From MFD04716-140 sp963703125 (GTDB lineage Bacteria > Bacteroidota > Bacteroidia > Flavobacteriales > Flavobacteriaceae): 64,000 nt of DNA. This document shows positions 45,098-54,055 of this stretch, piece by piece. The stretch's first letter is position 1; every line of letters begins with the position of its first letter. The translations under genes and the position numbers were made by a program. The stretch is taken from assembly GCA_963703125.1 (NCBI GenBank), contig OY969790.1, positions 2,480,001 to 2,544,000 on the forward strand, in the 5' to 3' direction. The notes below the pieces were generated by a model, which ran no database searches, had not been told where the DNA came from, and was given only the letters and a program-made list of their open reading frames with translations.

Positions 45098-45190
45098 GAA
45101 TCGAAATTAAGTTTTTGCTACTTTTTGTAAATATTGCAATAAGAAGTTCTTAGGTTTACTAAATCTTCAAATCAAAACGCCGAATAAAAG

Positions 45191-46171
45191 ATGGATTATG
45201 CACAAAACATACTTGAAACGATAGGGCAGACCCCATTGGTAAAAATCAACAAGTTGGTTGCGCACTTGCCTTGTTTGGTACTGGCAAAATACGAGACTTT
45301 TAACCCTGGTAATTCCGTTAAGGACCGTATGGCGCTCCAGATGATCGAGGATGCCGAGGCGGCTGGGCATTTAAAGCCTGGAGGTACTATTGTGGAAGGT
45401 ACATCGGGCAATACGGGAATGGGATTGGCCTTGGCCGCAACCGTGAAAGGGTATAAATTGATCTGTGTCATCAGTGATAAGCAATCGCAAGAAAAGATTG
45501 ATATTTTAAGGGCCATGGGCAGTCAGGTTTATGTCTGCCCTACTGATGTTGAACCTGAGGACCCCCGTAGTTATTATTCTACGGCAAAGCGATTGGCGAA
45601 CGAGATACCCGGTGCATGGTATGCCAATCAATATGACAATCTTTCAAATACAAAGGCCCATTTTTTGACTACTGAACCGGAAATTTGGGAGCAGACCGAG
45701 GGTAAAATTACCCATTTTGTTGTAGGTGTGGGTACAGGTGGAACGATATCAGGTGTAGGGACCTATCTAAAATCAAAAAATCCCAAAATAAAGATTTGGG
45801 GAGTGGATACCTATGGTTCGGTTTTTAAAAAGTACCACGAGACCGGAATTTTTGATAAAAACGAAATATATCCGTACGTCACGGAAGGAATTGGGGAAGA
45901 CATCTTACCGAAAAATGTGAATTTTGAAATCATTGACGGCTTTACCAAGGTAACCGATAAAGATGCGGCAATCTATACGCAGAAGTTGGCCCGTGAAGAA
46001 GCCATGTTTTTGGGAAATTCCGCGGGAGCTGCCACCAAAGGACTTCTTCAACTATCTGAAAATTTCACCAAGGATGATGTTGTGGTGGTGCTTTTCCACG
46101 ACCATGGCAGCAGGTATGTGGCAAAAATGTTCAACGATAAATGGATGAAGGATAAAGGTTTTACAGAATAG
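45191..46171 (+). CDS. PLP-dependent cysteine synthase family protein
   Basis: A 326-residue type II PLP enzyme that makes cysteine from O-acetylserine and sulfide, or is a cystathionine-beta-synthase-like variant. Lys44 in NSVKDR binds PLP; GTSGNTGMGL contacts the substrate; GVGTGGTISGVGTYLK binds the PLP phosphate. The C-terminus lacks a CBS regulatory domain. It lies between the permease and the CotH gene and may be co-transcribed with either. Confidence 0.9.
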   Translation: MDYAQNILETIGQTPLVKINKLVAHLPCLVLAKYETFNPGNSVKDRMALQMIEDAEAAGHLKPGGTIVEGTSGNTGMGLALAATVKGYKLICVISDKQSQEKIDILRAMGSQVYVCPTDVEPEDPRSYYSTAKRLANEIPGAWYANQYDNLSNTKAHFLTTEPEIWEQTEGKITHFVVGVGTGGTISGVGTYLKSKNPKIKIWGVDTYGSVFKKYHETGIFDKNEIYPYVTEGIGEDILPKNVNFEIIDGFTKVTDKDAAIYTQKLAREEAMFLGNSAGAATKGLLQLSENFTKDDVVVVLFHDHGSRYVAKMFNDKWMKDKGFTE

Positions 46172-46199
46172 ATTCAGTATATTGGATAAAAAGCGTTCT

Positions 46200-47614
46200 A
46201 TGAAAATCAAGTATTCTGACTTTGCCCCTGGGCATGGGTATTATTTCATCTTTTTCTTTTTTCTTTTTATCCTAGGATGCAATACGAATGAGTCCGTAAC
46301 TCCTAAAGATGACCCCCAACAAGAGGAAGGCGAAACGCCCGATTTAGACCCAAAGGACAAACTGCCGCAAGTGGTCATAAATACAAATGGCACTGCGATC
46401 GTTAATGAACCTAAGATTGATGCACAAATCACTATAAATACATTTTCTGGGGTAGACTTTACTGGTATGATCGGCATAGAGATTCGCGGAAAATCTTCCC
46501 AAATGTTTCCAAAGAAATCCTATGGTTTTGAAACAAGGGATGATCTTAATGAAGATCTTGATGTTTCCCTTTTGGGATTTCCCGAGGAATCAGATTGGAT
46601 TCTTTATGGACCCTACAGCGATAAGACTTTCATGAGAAATATTCTGGTGTATGACCTTTCAAGGGATATGGGCCGCTATGCCAGCAGATGTAAGTTTGTG
46701 GAATTAACCGTAAATGACGCGTATAAAGGGGTTTATGTTTTTATGGAAAAATTAAAAAGGAATAGCAACCGGATCGATATCAACAAATTAAAAGAAGATG
46801 AAAATTCAGGGGAAGATGTAACAGGGGGCTATATTTTGAAATTGGATAAATCTGATAACCCCATTTCTGAGACTACATATACCGACGAAGATTCTTTTCC
46901 ATCACAGTATTCTTCGGGTACAAATATGGGGCAATCCATTCGTTTTTTATATGAAGATCCAAAGTCGGAAGATATTACTTCGGAACAGAAGACATATATT
47001 TCAAATTATATAAATGGGTTTGAGGCCATATTGGCCTCAGATGAATTTGCAGACCCCCTTATTGGATATGCAAATTATATGGATGTTGCCAGTTTTATCG
47101 ATTTTTTCCTGCTCAATGAACTCTCAAATAATGTGGATGGCTATCGCTTGAGCACTTTTATGTACAAGAACAAGAATGAAAAACTAAAGATGGGTCCGGT
47201 ATGGGACTTTAATTTGGCTTTTGGCAATGCCGATTACTGTGCAGGAGGGGAAAGCAATGTGTGGGCATATAAGTTTAATGAGCGCTGCCCAGGGGATTTT
47301 TGGACCGTACCATTTTGGTGGGAACGCTTGTTGGAGGATCCGGCATTTGTACTGCAGCTTCAGCAACGATGGACCGAGCTACGATCGGGACTTTTACCGA
47401 TGCAAATATATTGGACAAAATAGAGACTTATAAAACTACTTTGACCAAATCTGGTGCAATTGACAATAACTTTAAAATCTGGCCGATCCACGGAACGTAT
47501 GTTTGGCCCAATAACTATATTGGGGATTCTTATTCCGATGACTTAGGGTATCTTAAAAATTGGGTGCAAGACAGATTAACTTGGTTAGACGGCGCGATTG
47601 GTGCCCTTCAATAG
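46200..47614 (+). pseudogene. Frameshifted CotH-family lipoprotein kinase-like protein
   Basis: I use ATG 46200 (TTG 46182 is also open). The lipobox is ILGC (Cys27), followed by a Pro/Asp-rich linker. The CotH domain shows IEIRGKSSQMFPKKSYGFET, DWILYGPYSDKTFMRN, GVYVFMEKLKR, and the catalytic-type GPVWDFNLAFGNADY. The frame breaks in GGG at 47387-47389; restoring one G reads through GTFTDANILDK to a stop at 47614 and gives 471 residues. CotH proteins are atypical kinases that phosphorylate spore coat or other proteins. The one-base loss may be a base-calling error. Confidence 0.82.
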
Positions 47615-47621
47615 AACGAGT

Positions 47622-48404
47622 ATGCTACAAAAGTTGCATTTAAGAAATCTAAGTGTTTCCATAGAATCGGGGGAATTGATTAGCTATCAGTTAGACAACT
47701 ACGAATATATCCACCAAAAAGGCAGTCCCGGTTGGCGTAATTCGGATACGGAAATGTTTCCTATCATAGGCCCGACATCCGAAGCGGGTTTCCTGGTCCA
47801 GACGCCGAAAGGCGATGCGGTACAGGACCAACACGGATTGTTGCGGGAAATGACCTATGAATTGATCTTTCAAAGCGATACCAAAGCAGTATACAGGAAG
47901 ATTTATAAAGCCCGAACTCCTGTAGCCAATTCAAAATATCCAGAAAAATCCACCGCTAAAATGTTGTTCTGGCCGTACGATTTTGAATTTGAAAAAAGCT
48001 TTGAACTTAGCGAAGACCAACTTGAAATCAAGTTTAAAATTTCGGGAGAACGGGATACTCCATTTATGTTGGGATATCATCCTGCTTTTGCCCTCACGTC
48101 TAAAAATCCAATTATAATTGCTAACGAAAAGGCAATTACCTTGAAAGAAGTCCTTGCAGTTGGCAATAGGGCATTTCAAGTCAGCAATTGTGAAGAAATA
48201 ATTCTTAAGGACAAGAATGAACTTCAAATTATGACCCAAGGTTTTGGGAATTTCATGCTATGGACCGAGGTGGCAAATATGGTCTGTATTGAACCGATTA
48301 CATTTTATCCGTATGATGTGGAGCAACGAAATTTGGATGCTGGTTTTCGATACTTAAATGATGGACCTCAAGAATGTAAAATATTTTTAAAAGTATTGAG
48401 CTAA
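47622..48404 (+). CDS. Aldose 1-epimerase-like protein
   Basis: A 260-residue galactose-mutarotase-like protein; I use ATG 47622 because the family begins with this LHLRNLSVSIES strand. Features include EMFPIIGP, the DFEFEKSFEL region, PFMLGYHPAFAL, with the catalytic-type His, and CIEPITFYPYD with the catalytic Glu. It interconverts sugar anomers in the cytoplasm, or is a related sugar-binding protein. It is 8 bases from the end of the CotH gene and 12 bases from the next regulator, suggesting an operon. Confidence 0.88.
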   Translation: MLQKLHLRNLSVSIESGELISYQLDNYEYIHQKGSPGWRNSDTEMFPIIGPTSEAGFLVQTPKGDAVQDQHGLLREMTYELIFQSDTKAVYRKIYKARTPVANSKYPEKSTAKMLFWPYDFEFEKSFELSEDQLEIKFKISGERDTPFMLGYHPAFALTSKNPIIIANEKAITLKEVLAVGNRAFQVSNCEEIILKDKNELQIMTQGFGNFMLWTEVANMVCIEPITFYPYDVEQRNLDAGFRYLNDGPQECKIFLKVLS

Positions 48405-48415
48405 CAAAATATGTG

Positions 48416-49048
48416 ATGACCGAAGCGCTTTATAGACATTATGACTTTCTTTTTGAAAAGGAACTGCTTGAAGATATAGCATCTGCAGGCACCTTAAGAA
48501 ATGTGCATCAGGGTGATGTGTTGATGGATATCGGTGAGACCATAACGCACATGCCACTCCTTTTGGAAGGTGCCATCAAAGTTCTACGTGAAGATGAAAA
48601 AGGGGACGAGCTATTGCTCTATTTTTTGGAGCGGGGTGATTCCTGCGCCATGACCTTTTCATGTTGTATGGGCAAACGAAAAAGCGATATTAGGGCAATT
48701 GCCGAAGCGGAAACCCAACTCATTATGATACCAGTTGAAAAGATGCAGGAATGGATGGGTAAATATCAAAGTTGGCGCACATATATTTTGGATAGTTATC
48801 ATACCAGAATGATCGAGCTTTTGGAAACCGTTGATACTTTGGCTTTCATGAAAATGGATGAACGACTTCTTAAACATCTTCAAGACAAGGCAAAAGTGAA
48901 CCATAATGATATGATTCAAAGCACACATCAAGAAATTGCCTATGATCTAAATACTTCGCGCGTCGTAATCTCACGTCTTTTAAAAAAACTTGAAAAAGAA
49001 GGTAAAATAGAAATGCACCGCAATCAGATTAAGGTACTTGACATATAG
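48416..49048 (+). CDS. Crp/Fnr family transcriptional regulator
   Basis: A 210-residue regulator from ATG 48416 (GTG 48413 also in frame). The N-terminal cyclic-nucleotide-binding-like barrel (1-120) contains an unusual SCAMTFSCCMGKRKS segment with two adjacent Cys that may sense redox state or bind iron. The C-terminal winged helix shows STHQEIAYDLNTSRVVISRLLKKL. It could control sulfur or anaerobic genes, since TGAT-N4-ATCA sites occur near 57.3 and 57.6 kb, but this link is unproven. Confidence 0.9.
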   Translation: MTEALYRHYDFLFEKELLEDIASAGTLRNVHQGDVLMDIGETITHMPLLLEGAIKVLREDEKGDELLLYFLERGDSCAMTFSCCMGKRKSDIRAIAEAETQLIMIPVEKMQEWMGKYQSWRTYILDSYHTRMIELLETVDTLAFMKMDERLLKHLQDKAKVNHNDMIQSTHQEIAYDLNTSRVVISRLLKKLEKEGKIEMHRNQIKVLDI

Positions 49049-49162
49049 GTCTTGGTTAATCGATTTCCTCTTCTTACTTATAGATTGATTGGATTATCAT
49101 GTTCAATACAAAATAAACCCTTGTTCAAATGTCCAAAATTATTATTTGCCTAAATTAGAGCT

Positions 49163-49741
49163 ATGTATTCCGAAATAGACCATAATGTTTCGAAACATGT
49201 CTCGTTCACGAAGGAAGAACTAACTATTTTTCATTCTTTTTTGGAGGTTAGGAAGGTGTCGAAAAAGGAATTTATACTACAAGAAGGCGACCTTTGCGAC
49301 TTTGAGGCATTTGTGGTAAAAGGATGCCTTCGTAAGTATTACATCAATGAAAATGGGGTTGAGGTTATCGTTCAATTCGCTATCGAGGATAATTGGTTAA
49401 GTGATATTGCAAGTTTTACGGATCGCAAACCCAGTCATTTTTTCATTGAAGCCTTGGAAGATTCCGAACTGTTAACTTTAAATCCGACCAATAAAGAAAA
49501 ACTGTTATCCACTCTTCCAAAATTTGAACGGGTTTTCCGAATCCTTGTACAGCGACATCTTTCGGTAACACAAGATCGTTTAGTGAGCACAATTGCTAAA
49601 ACGGCTCCTGAAAAATATCTTGATTTTTTAGAAAATTATCCAAGTATTCCGCAAAGAGTGGCCCAGCATTATATAGCCTCCTATTTAGGCATATCTGCGG
49701 AATTTCTGAGTAAGGTGAGAAAGAGAATATCAAAGACTTAA
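49163..49741 (+). CDS. Crp/Fnr-like cyclic-nucleotide-binding-domain regulator
   Basis: A 192-residue protein with a cNMP-binding barrel (about 15-120; FILQEGDLCDFEAFVVKG) and a degenerate C-terminal winged-helix region (YIASYLGISAEFLSKVRKR). This short version is common in flavobacteria upstream of stress genes. It stands just before the yceI-dioxygenase-hydrolase operon and is its most likely regulator. A TGAT-N6-ATCA pair lies about 70 bases before its start. Confidence 0.85.
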   Translation: MYSEIDHNVSKHVSFTKEELTIFHSFLEVRKVSKKEFILQEGDLCDFEAFVVKGCLRKYYINENGVEVIVQFAIEDNWLSDIASFTDRKPSHFFIEALEDSELLTLNPTNKEKLLSTLPKFERVFRILVQRHLSVTQDRLVSTIAKTAPEKYLDFLENYPSIPQRVAQHYIASYLGISAEFLSKVRKRISKT

Positions 49742-49830
49742 CCCATATAGAAAAACCATTATAAGTAGCTTTCTTGTCCTAGTTCAATGCATAGGGTGTT
49801 ATTTGGTGCCAACTTTGTAGCAAACAATAA

Positions 49831-49847
49831 AGCATCCATGGGATGCT
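49831..49847. promoter_or_regulatory. Candidate operator before yceI (AGCATCC-ATG-GGATGCT)
   Basis: An inverted repeat with 7-base arms AGCATCC and GGATGCT separated by ATG. It lies 27 bases before the yceI start, just downstream of a possible promoter box CAACTTTG (49810-49817). A repressor bound here would block the operon. Confidence 0.5.
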
Positions 49848-49873
49848 AAAACAAAACTATAAAAAGATAAATC

Positions 49874-50404
49874 ATGGCAACTACAAAATGGACAATCGAC
49901 CCTGCGCATTCAGAAATTCAATTTAAAGTTAAACATATGATGTTTACCAATGTTTCAGGAAAATTTCAAGAATTTACGGCTTCTGTTGAAAGCGAAGCAA
50001 ACATATTTGATAATGCAATATTCGAATTTTCTGCAAAAACAGCTTCTTTGAACACTGGCAATTCAGATAGGGATGCCCATCTGCTGAGTGCCGATTTCTT
50101 TGATGTTGAAAACCATAAGACTGTAAGCTTCAAATCAAAATCGTTCACGAAAATTTCCGAAGGTGGGTATCAACTAATTGGGGATTTAACCTTACGCGGC
50201 ATTTCAAAACCCGTTACCCTTGAAGCGGAATTCCATGGTACCGCAAAGGATCCTTGGGGCAATGAAAAAGTTGGATTTTCGCTCAACGGGAAAATCAATA
50301 GAAAGGATTGGGGCCTTAATTGGAATTCTGCTCTGGAAGCAGGCGGTGTATTGGTAGGCGAAGAAGTTAAATTGAATGCCGAACTACAATTCATCAAGCA
50401 ATGA
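49874..50404 (+). CDS. YceI family lipid-binding protein
   Basis: A 176-residue lipocalin-like protein that binds isoprenoid quinones or similar lipids in a beta-barrel. The start TTKWTIDPAHSEIQFKVKHM, the LLSADFFDVENHKTVSFKS segment and the LTLRGISKPVTLE strand are family hallmarks. No signal peptide is evident, so it is cytoplasmic, the type linked to quinone chemistry. It opens an operon with a VOC dioxygenase and a hydrolase. Confidence 0.92.
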   Translation: MATTKWTIDPAHSEIQFKVKHMMFTNVSGKFQEFTASVESEANIFDNAIFEFSAKTASLNTGNSDRDAHLLSADFFDVENHKTVSFKSKSFTKISEGGYQLIGDLTLRGISKPVTLEAEFHGTAKDPWGNEKVGFSLNGKINRKDWGLNWNSALEAGGVLVGEEVKLNAELQFIKQ

Positions 50405-50443
50405 TTACAGAATGTAGAATCCAAGAACCCTAAATAGAAAATA

Positions 50444-51379
50444 ATGAAAAATAAAATTCAAGGTTTGCACCACATTACGGCAATAGCAGGTGACGCAAAG
50501 AGAAACTTTAATTTTTATACAGAAGTATTGGGATTGCGTTTTATAAAGAAGACAGTCAATTTTGATGACCCAAAAACCTACCACTTTTATTTTGGTGACG
50601 AAATAGGGAGCGCGGGCACCATTCTTACATTCTTCCCTTGGGGTGATGGAATTCGCCAAGGTCGTAGAGGTGCCGGCATGGCCACTGAAATAGGGTATTC
50701 CGTACCCAAAGGCAGTTTGGATTTTTGGATAGATCGTTTTGAAAAGCACAATGTTATTTATAATAAACCTGCCACGAAATTTGGAGAGCGGTATCTCACC
50801 TTTCTTGATCCGGACGGACTAAAATTTGAGCTTGTTGAGACGGTTGGCGATACCAGAAAACCTTGGCTGACCAAAGAAGTTACATCAGAGAATGCTACAC
50901 GGGGATTCCATAATGTTTCCATTACCCTTAATGATATTAAGGGAACTGCAAATGTGCTTACCTCGATTTTTGGGTATCAATTGGTGTCTCAGGAATCCAA
51001 TAGGTATAGATATGTCGTTGATAGTGTGGAAAATGCGCAAATTGTGGACTTGGTTCAGATCCCAACGGAAAAAAGAGGTCATGTGGCCAATGGGACCGTA
51101 CACCATGTGGCATTCCGGGTAAAAGATGATGAAACTTTAATGATGTTCCGGGAAAAAGTGGAAGCTGCCGGGATGAATATCACACCACAGATCGATAGAA
51201 ATTATTTTCATTCACTATATTTCAGGGAACCGGGAGGCGTTTTGTTCGAAATAGCTACTGACAATCCAGGATTTATGGTAGATGAGACTGTTGAGGAATT
51301 GGGCAAAAACTTAAAATTGCCGGCCCAGTATGAATCACGAAGGAGTGAACTGGAGAATCATTTGGTGAAATTAAATTAA
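50444..51379 (+). CDS. VOC ring-cleaving dioxygenase (MhqO/LinE-like)
   Basis: A 311-residue two-repeat VOC protein. The first half starts GLHHITAIAGDAKRNFNFY and the second half holds FHNVSITLNDI and HHVAFRVKDDE; LYFREPGGVLFEIATD supplies the last metal Glu. Members cleave hydroquinone-like rings with iron or manganese (MhqO, LinE type). Together with YceI and a hydrolase it resembles quinone- and electrophile-detoxification loci. The gap to yceI is 39 bases and to the hydrolase 6. Confidence 0.88.
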   Translation: MKNKIQGLHHITAIAGDAKRNFNFYTEVLGLRFIKKTVNFDDPKTYHFYFGDEIGSAGTILTFFPWGDGIRQGRRGAGMATEIGYSVPKGSLDFWIDRFEKHNVIYNKPATKFGERYLTFLDPDGLKFELVETVGDTRKPWLTKEVTSENATRGFHNVSITLNDIKGTANVLTSIFGYQLVSQESNRYRYVVDSVENAQIVDLVQIPTEKRGHVANGTVHHVAFRVKDDETLMMFREKVEAAGMNITPQIDRNYFHSLYFREPGGVLFEIATDNPGFMVDETVEELGKNLKLPAQYESRRSELENHLVKLN

Positions 51380-51385
51380 CTCAGA

Positions 51386-52024
51386 ATGAATTTTCAACCT
51401 TTGAAATATATATACAAATCCGTTGGAAACCCTGAAGCAAGTACCTTGTTGCTGCTCCATGGTACCGGCGGAGATGAGAATGACCTGATTCCCCTTGCAA
51501 CAAATTTTGGGAACAGTTTCAATATTTTGAGTGTTAGGGGCAATGTTTCGGAAAATGGGATGCCCCGTTTTTTTAGGCGTTTGGGAATGGGTGTTTTTGA
51601 CGAGGAGGACCTGAAGTATAGAACGCACGAACTTGTTTCATTTTTGAAGGATGTTGCCGAGAAAGAAAAGTTTGATGTTTCAACGGTCGTTGCTTTGGGA
51701 TATTCTAACGGTGCCAATATTGCCGGTTCGGTTTTGGTCATGTATCCTAACTTTTTGGCTGGGGCAATTTTATACAGACCTATGTTGCCATATAAATTGA
51801 TGCCTGAATTTGAGAATACAAATAATACGGCAATTTTTATAAGTTCTGGGAAATTTGACCCAACGGTGAACCTTTCGGATATTGATACGTGCAATGGTTT
51901 GCTCAAGGCAGGAGGTTTCAATGTCGAATCCTATGTGTTGGAAACAGGTCACAATTTAACCGAAGAGGATCTTCGATTATCCGCAGAATGGGTAAAAGGA
52001 CACTTTAAAATGCTATGGATTTGA
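51386..52024 (+). CDS. Alpha/beta hydrolase, MhqD/YtpA-like carboxylesterase
   Basis: A 212-residue phospholipase/carboxylesterase-type hydrolase. Oxyanion loop LLLHGTGGDENDL, nucleophile Ser in GYSNGANIAGS, and terminal ETGHNLTEEDL with the catalytic His. An Asp in SSGKFDPTV is the likely acid. In other bacteria such enzymes accompany MhqO and are induced by quinones. It ends the operon. Confidence 0.9.
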   Translation: MNFQPLKYIYKSVGNPEASTLLLLHGTGGDENDLIPLATNFGNSFNILSVRGNVSENGMPRFFRRLGMGVFDEEDLKYRTHELVSFLKDVAEKEKFDVSTVVALGYSNGANIAGSVLVMYPNFLAGAILYRPMLPYKLMPEFENTNNTAIFISSGKFDPTVNLSDIDTCNGLLKAGGFNVESYVLETGHNLTEEDLRLSAEWVKGHFKMLWI

Positions 52025-52258
52025 TAATGATAAGGGTATTTTAAGATGAAAATGTGGATGTTTTTCTTGAAAATCAATTTGTTTTATTAGAACATGTTCA
52101 AGGGAAAGAACATAGGACACGGAACTTAAAGGACGCTATTGGATTTTCAATTTTTAGTACGCCCCATTAGTGCATCAACAGGAAATAATGTGTAGCTTGG
52201 TTACCATTGATTTTTGGTTTGGCCATATTTGAAACAAATAACCACAAAGAATTTTTTC

Positions 52259-52936
52259 ATGGGTTTGGAAAGGGAAAAAATAGCAGCGGCCATGGCCGCG
52301 GTTAAATTGGTAGAGTCAGGTATGATAGTTGGCCTGGGCTCAGGGTCCACTTCTTCACTTATGATCAAGCAATTGGGCAAACAAGTTTCGAAAGGTCTAA
52401 GGATAAAGGGAGTTGCTTCTTCCACGAATTCGGAAAAATTGGCAATAGAGGTGGGTATTCCGTTGATTGCATTGGAAGAAGCCAAAAGAATTGATTTGAA
52501 TATTGATGGTGCCGATGAATTCAATTTAAACCTGCAACTCATAAAAGGGGGAGGAGGAGCATTGTTACGGGAAAAAATTATAGCACATAACTCAAGTATG
52601 AATGTGATAATTGCCGATTCAAGTAAGGAATCGCAAAATTTGGGACATTTTAAATTGCCAATTGAAACTATTCCTTTTGCCACTAGTGTAATTTTTTTGG
52701 AATTAGGCCAATTAGGTTTAAAACCAAATGTTCGGAAAAACAATGGGAACATTTACGAGACCGATGGAGGCAATAACATTTTGGATTTGAATATATTGGA
52801 CTATAGGAATTTACAAGAACTTGAAGGAAAGCTTCGCAGTATTCCAGGTGTTGTGGAGACCGGACTTTTTCTGAACTCTACCGATTTAATAATTTATGGG
52901 AAAGGTGATACGGCAAAAGAAATCAGGAGAAATTAA
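52259..52936 (+). CDS. rpiA: Ribose-5-phosphate isomerase A
   Basis: A 225-residue enzyme of the pentose phosphate pathway that converts ribose-5-phosphate to ribulose-5-phosphate. Family motifs are VGLGSGSTSSLM, LNIDGADEF and KGGGGALLREKI, with the catalytic Glu and Lys in the last. I use ATG 52259 because the helix EREKIAAAMAAVKLVESG is the usual family start; an upstream in-frame ATG at 52214 adds 15 residues. It has its own 235-base upstream region, without a recognisable structure. Confidence 0.93.
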   Translation: MGLEREKIAAAMAAVKLVESGMIVGLGSGSTSSLMIKQLGKQVSKGLRIKGVASSTNSEKLAIEVGIPLIALEEAKRIDLNIDGADEFNLNLQLIKGGGGALLREKIIAHNSSMNVIIADSSKESQNLGHFKLPIETIPFATSVIFLELGQLGLKPNVRKNNGNIYETDGGNNILDLNILDYRNLQELEGKLRSIPGVVETGLFLNSTDLIIYGKGDTAKEIRRN

Positions 52937-53038
52937 ACGATAACCCTTTACATATCTACCCATTCTAAACACATAATTGAACAAGATGATTTCAAAGGAT
53001 TCGACAAAGGATGTATAATGTATAATAGAATAGCCAAC

Positions 53039-53926
53039 CTATTCATAAATACATGATGAAGGGTCCGATTTTACGAAATAGGATTTAAAATTGGTTGCCT
53101 TGGGATCCATGCAACCCTTTAAGTTTTTAATCTCTACCATCCTAAAATCAATAGGCTGACCTTCACTTTGCAATGCGATAAAGCCTTCTTTTAGTAATTG
53201 ACCATCTTTTTTAATATTTGGGTCATATCCATCAGCCACACCTCCGCCAATTTGAGGTTTTGAATATTGCAAAACGGGCTTTCCGTTGATTATATGGGTA
53301 ATCAAAGAATCCCCCAGAACAATTGCCTCGGCGCGTACCCATTGGTCACCATAATAGGTCTCCGAAGTGGAATTTATACAATGTCGCGGGTCAATTTTGC
53401 CTTCAAACTCAACATCGGTGCCTGGGGAACACATATTTCCTGTAGGTCTGGATTCACCTTCCTTGACGCCGGCCAACAATTGCAATTCCACAGAAATGGG
53501 CCAATTTTGTTCCTTTAGCATGGTTTTGGGGTCTTGGGAGTGAAACATGACCCCACTATTTTTAAGTGTGTATTCAGGTGCTCCCGTATACAAGTCGCCA
53601 ACAAACCTATATTCTACCACCAAATGGTAATAGGAGTAGGGTTTGTTATAGTATAAATGCGAAAAGCGGTCATTAAAAGGACCCTCGTATTTGTCATATC
53701 TTACTTTTACCATACCGTCTTCTACCCTAAATGTATCTGCGTAGTTATCGCCCACCTCATAATGATGCACTTTGGTGGTCCAATCATCAATATCTTTTCC
53801 ATTGAAAAGTGAAATCCATTCATCTTCAATGGGTTGAGGTGCAGTTTGCGCTGTTTTGCATTGAATGAAAAATATGGACAGTACCGAAAGAGAATAATAT
53901 TTTAATAATTTGATGGGTGTTATCAT
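53039..53926 (-). CDS. DUF1080 (3-keto-disaccharide hydrolase-like) lipoprotein
   Basis: I use ATG 53926 (295 residues), which gives the lipobox FFIQC (Cys21); a longer frame from 54028 lacks a signal. A DUF1080 jelly-roll domain follows, with WISLFNGKDIDDW, the NSGVMFHSQDP segment, LQLLAGVKEGE and GFIALQSEGQPIDFR. Family members are concanavalin-like folds acting on or binding modified sugars, notably 3-keto-glycosides in relatives. The C-terminal CMDPKATNFKSYF segment with paired Cys is a known type of calcium-binding/adhesion-like tail. It converges on no gene and is divergent from SulP. Confidence 0.85.
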   Translation of the reverse strand: MITPIKLLKYYSLSVLSIFFIQCKTAQTAPQPIEDEWISLFNGKDIDDWTTKVHHYEVGDNYADTFRVEDGMVKVRYDKYEGPFNDRFSHLYYNKPYSYYHLVVEYRFVGDLYTGAPEYTLKNSGVMFHSQDPKTMLKEQNWPISVELQLLAGVKEGESRPTGNMCSPGTDVEFEGKIDPRHCINSTSETYYGDQWVRAEAIVLGDSLITHIINGKPVLQYSKPQIGGGVADGYDPNIKKDGQLLKEGFIALQSEGQPIDFRMVEIKNLKGCMDPKATNFKSYFVKSDPSSCIYE

Positions 53927-54044
53927 GATTTTTTTTGTTGGAAATATGAATATACAATATGTTTTTATTTTACGGATTTTATTTTGAGAATCACCCAAAA
54001 TTTGAAAGCAACTCATGTTACATAACAATTTTGCTTTTTACAGT

Positions 54045-54052
54045 ACCTTTGA
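54045..54052 (+). promoter_or_regulatory. Candidate -7 promoter box of the SulP gene
   Basis: TACCTTTG fits TAnnTTTG and ends 3 bases before the ATG at 54056, again implying a nearly leaderless transcript. A TGTTA-CA-TAACA inverted repeat lies about 30 bases upstream. Confidence 0.4.
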
Positions 54053-54055
54053 ATC

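Noticed and set aside
48659..48931. Minus-strand 90-codon frame inside the Crp/Fnr gene
   Set aside because: It overlaps the DNA-binding domain coding region and lacks any independent evidence.
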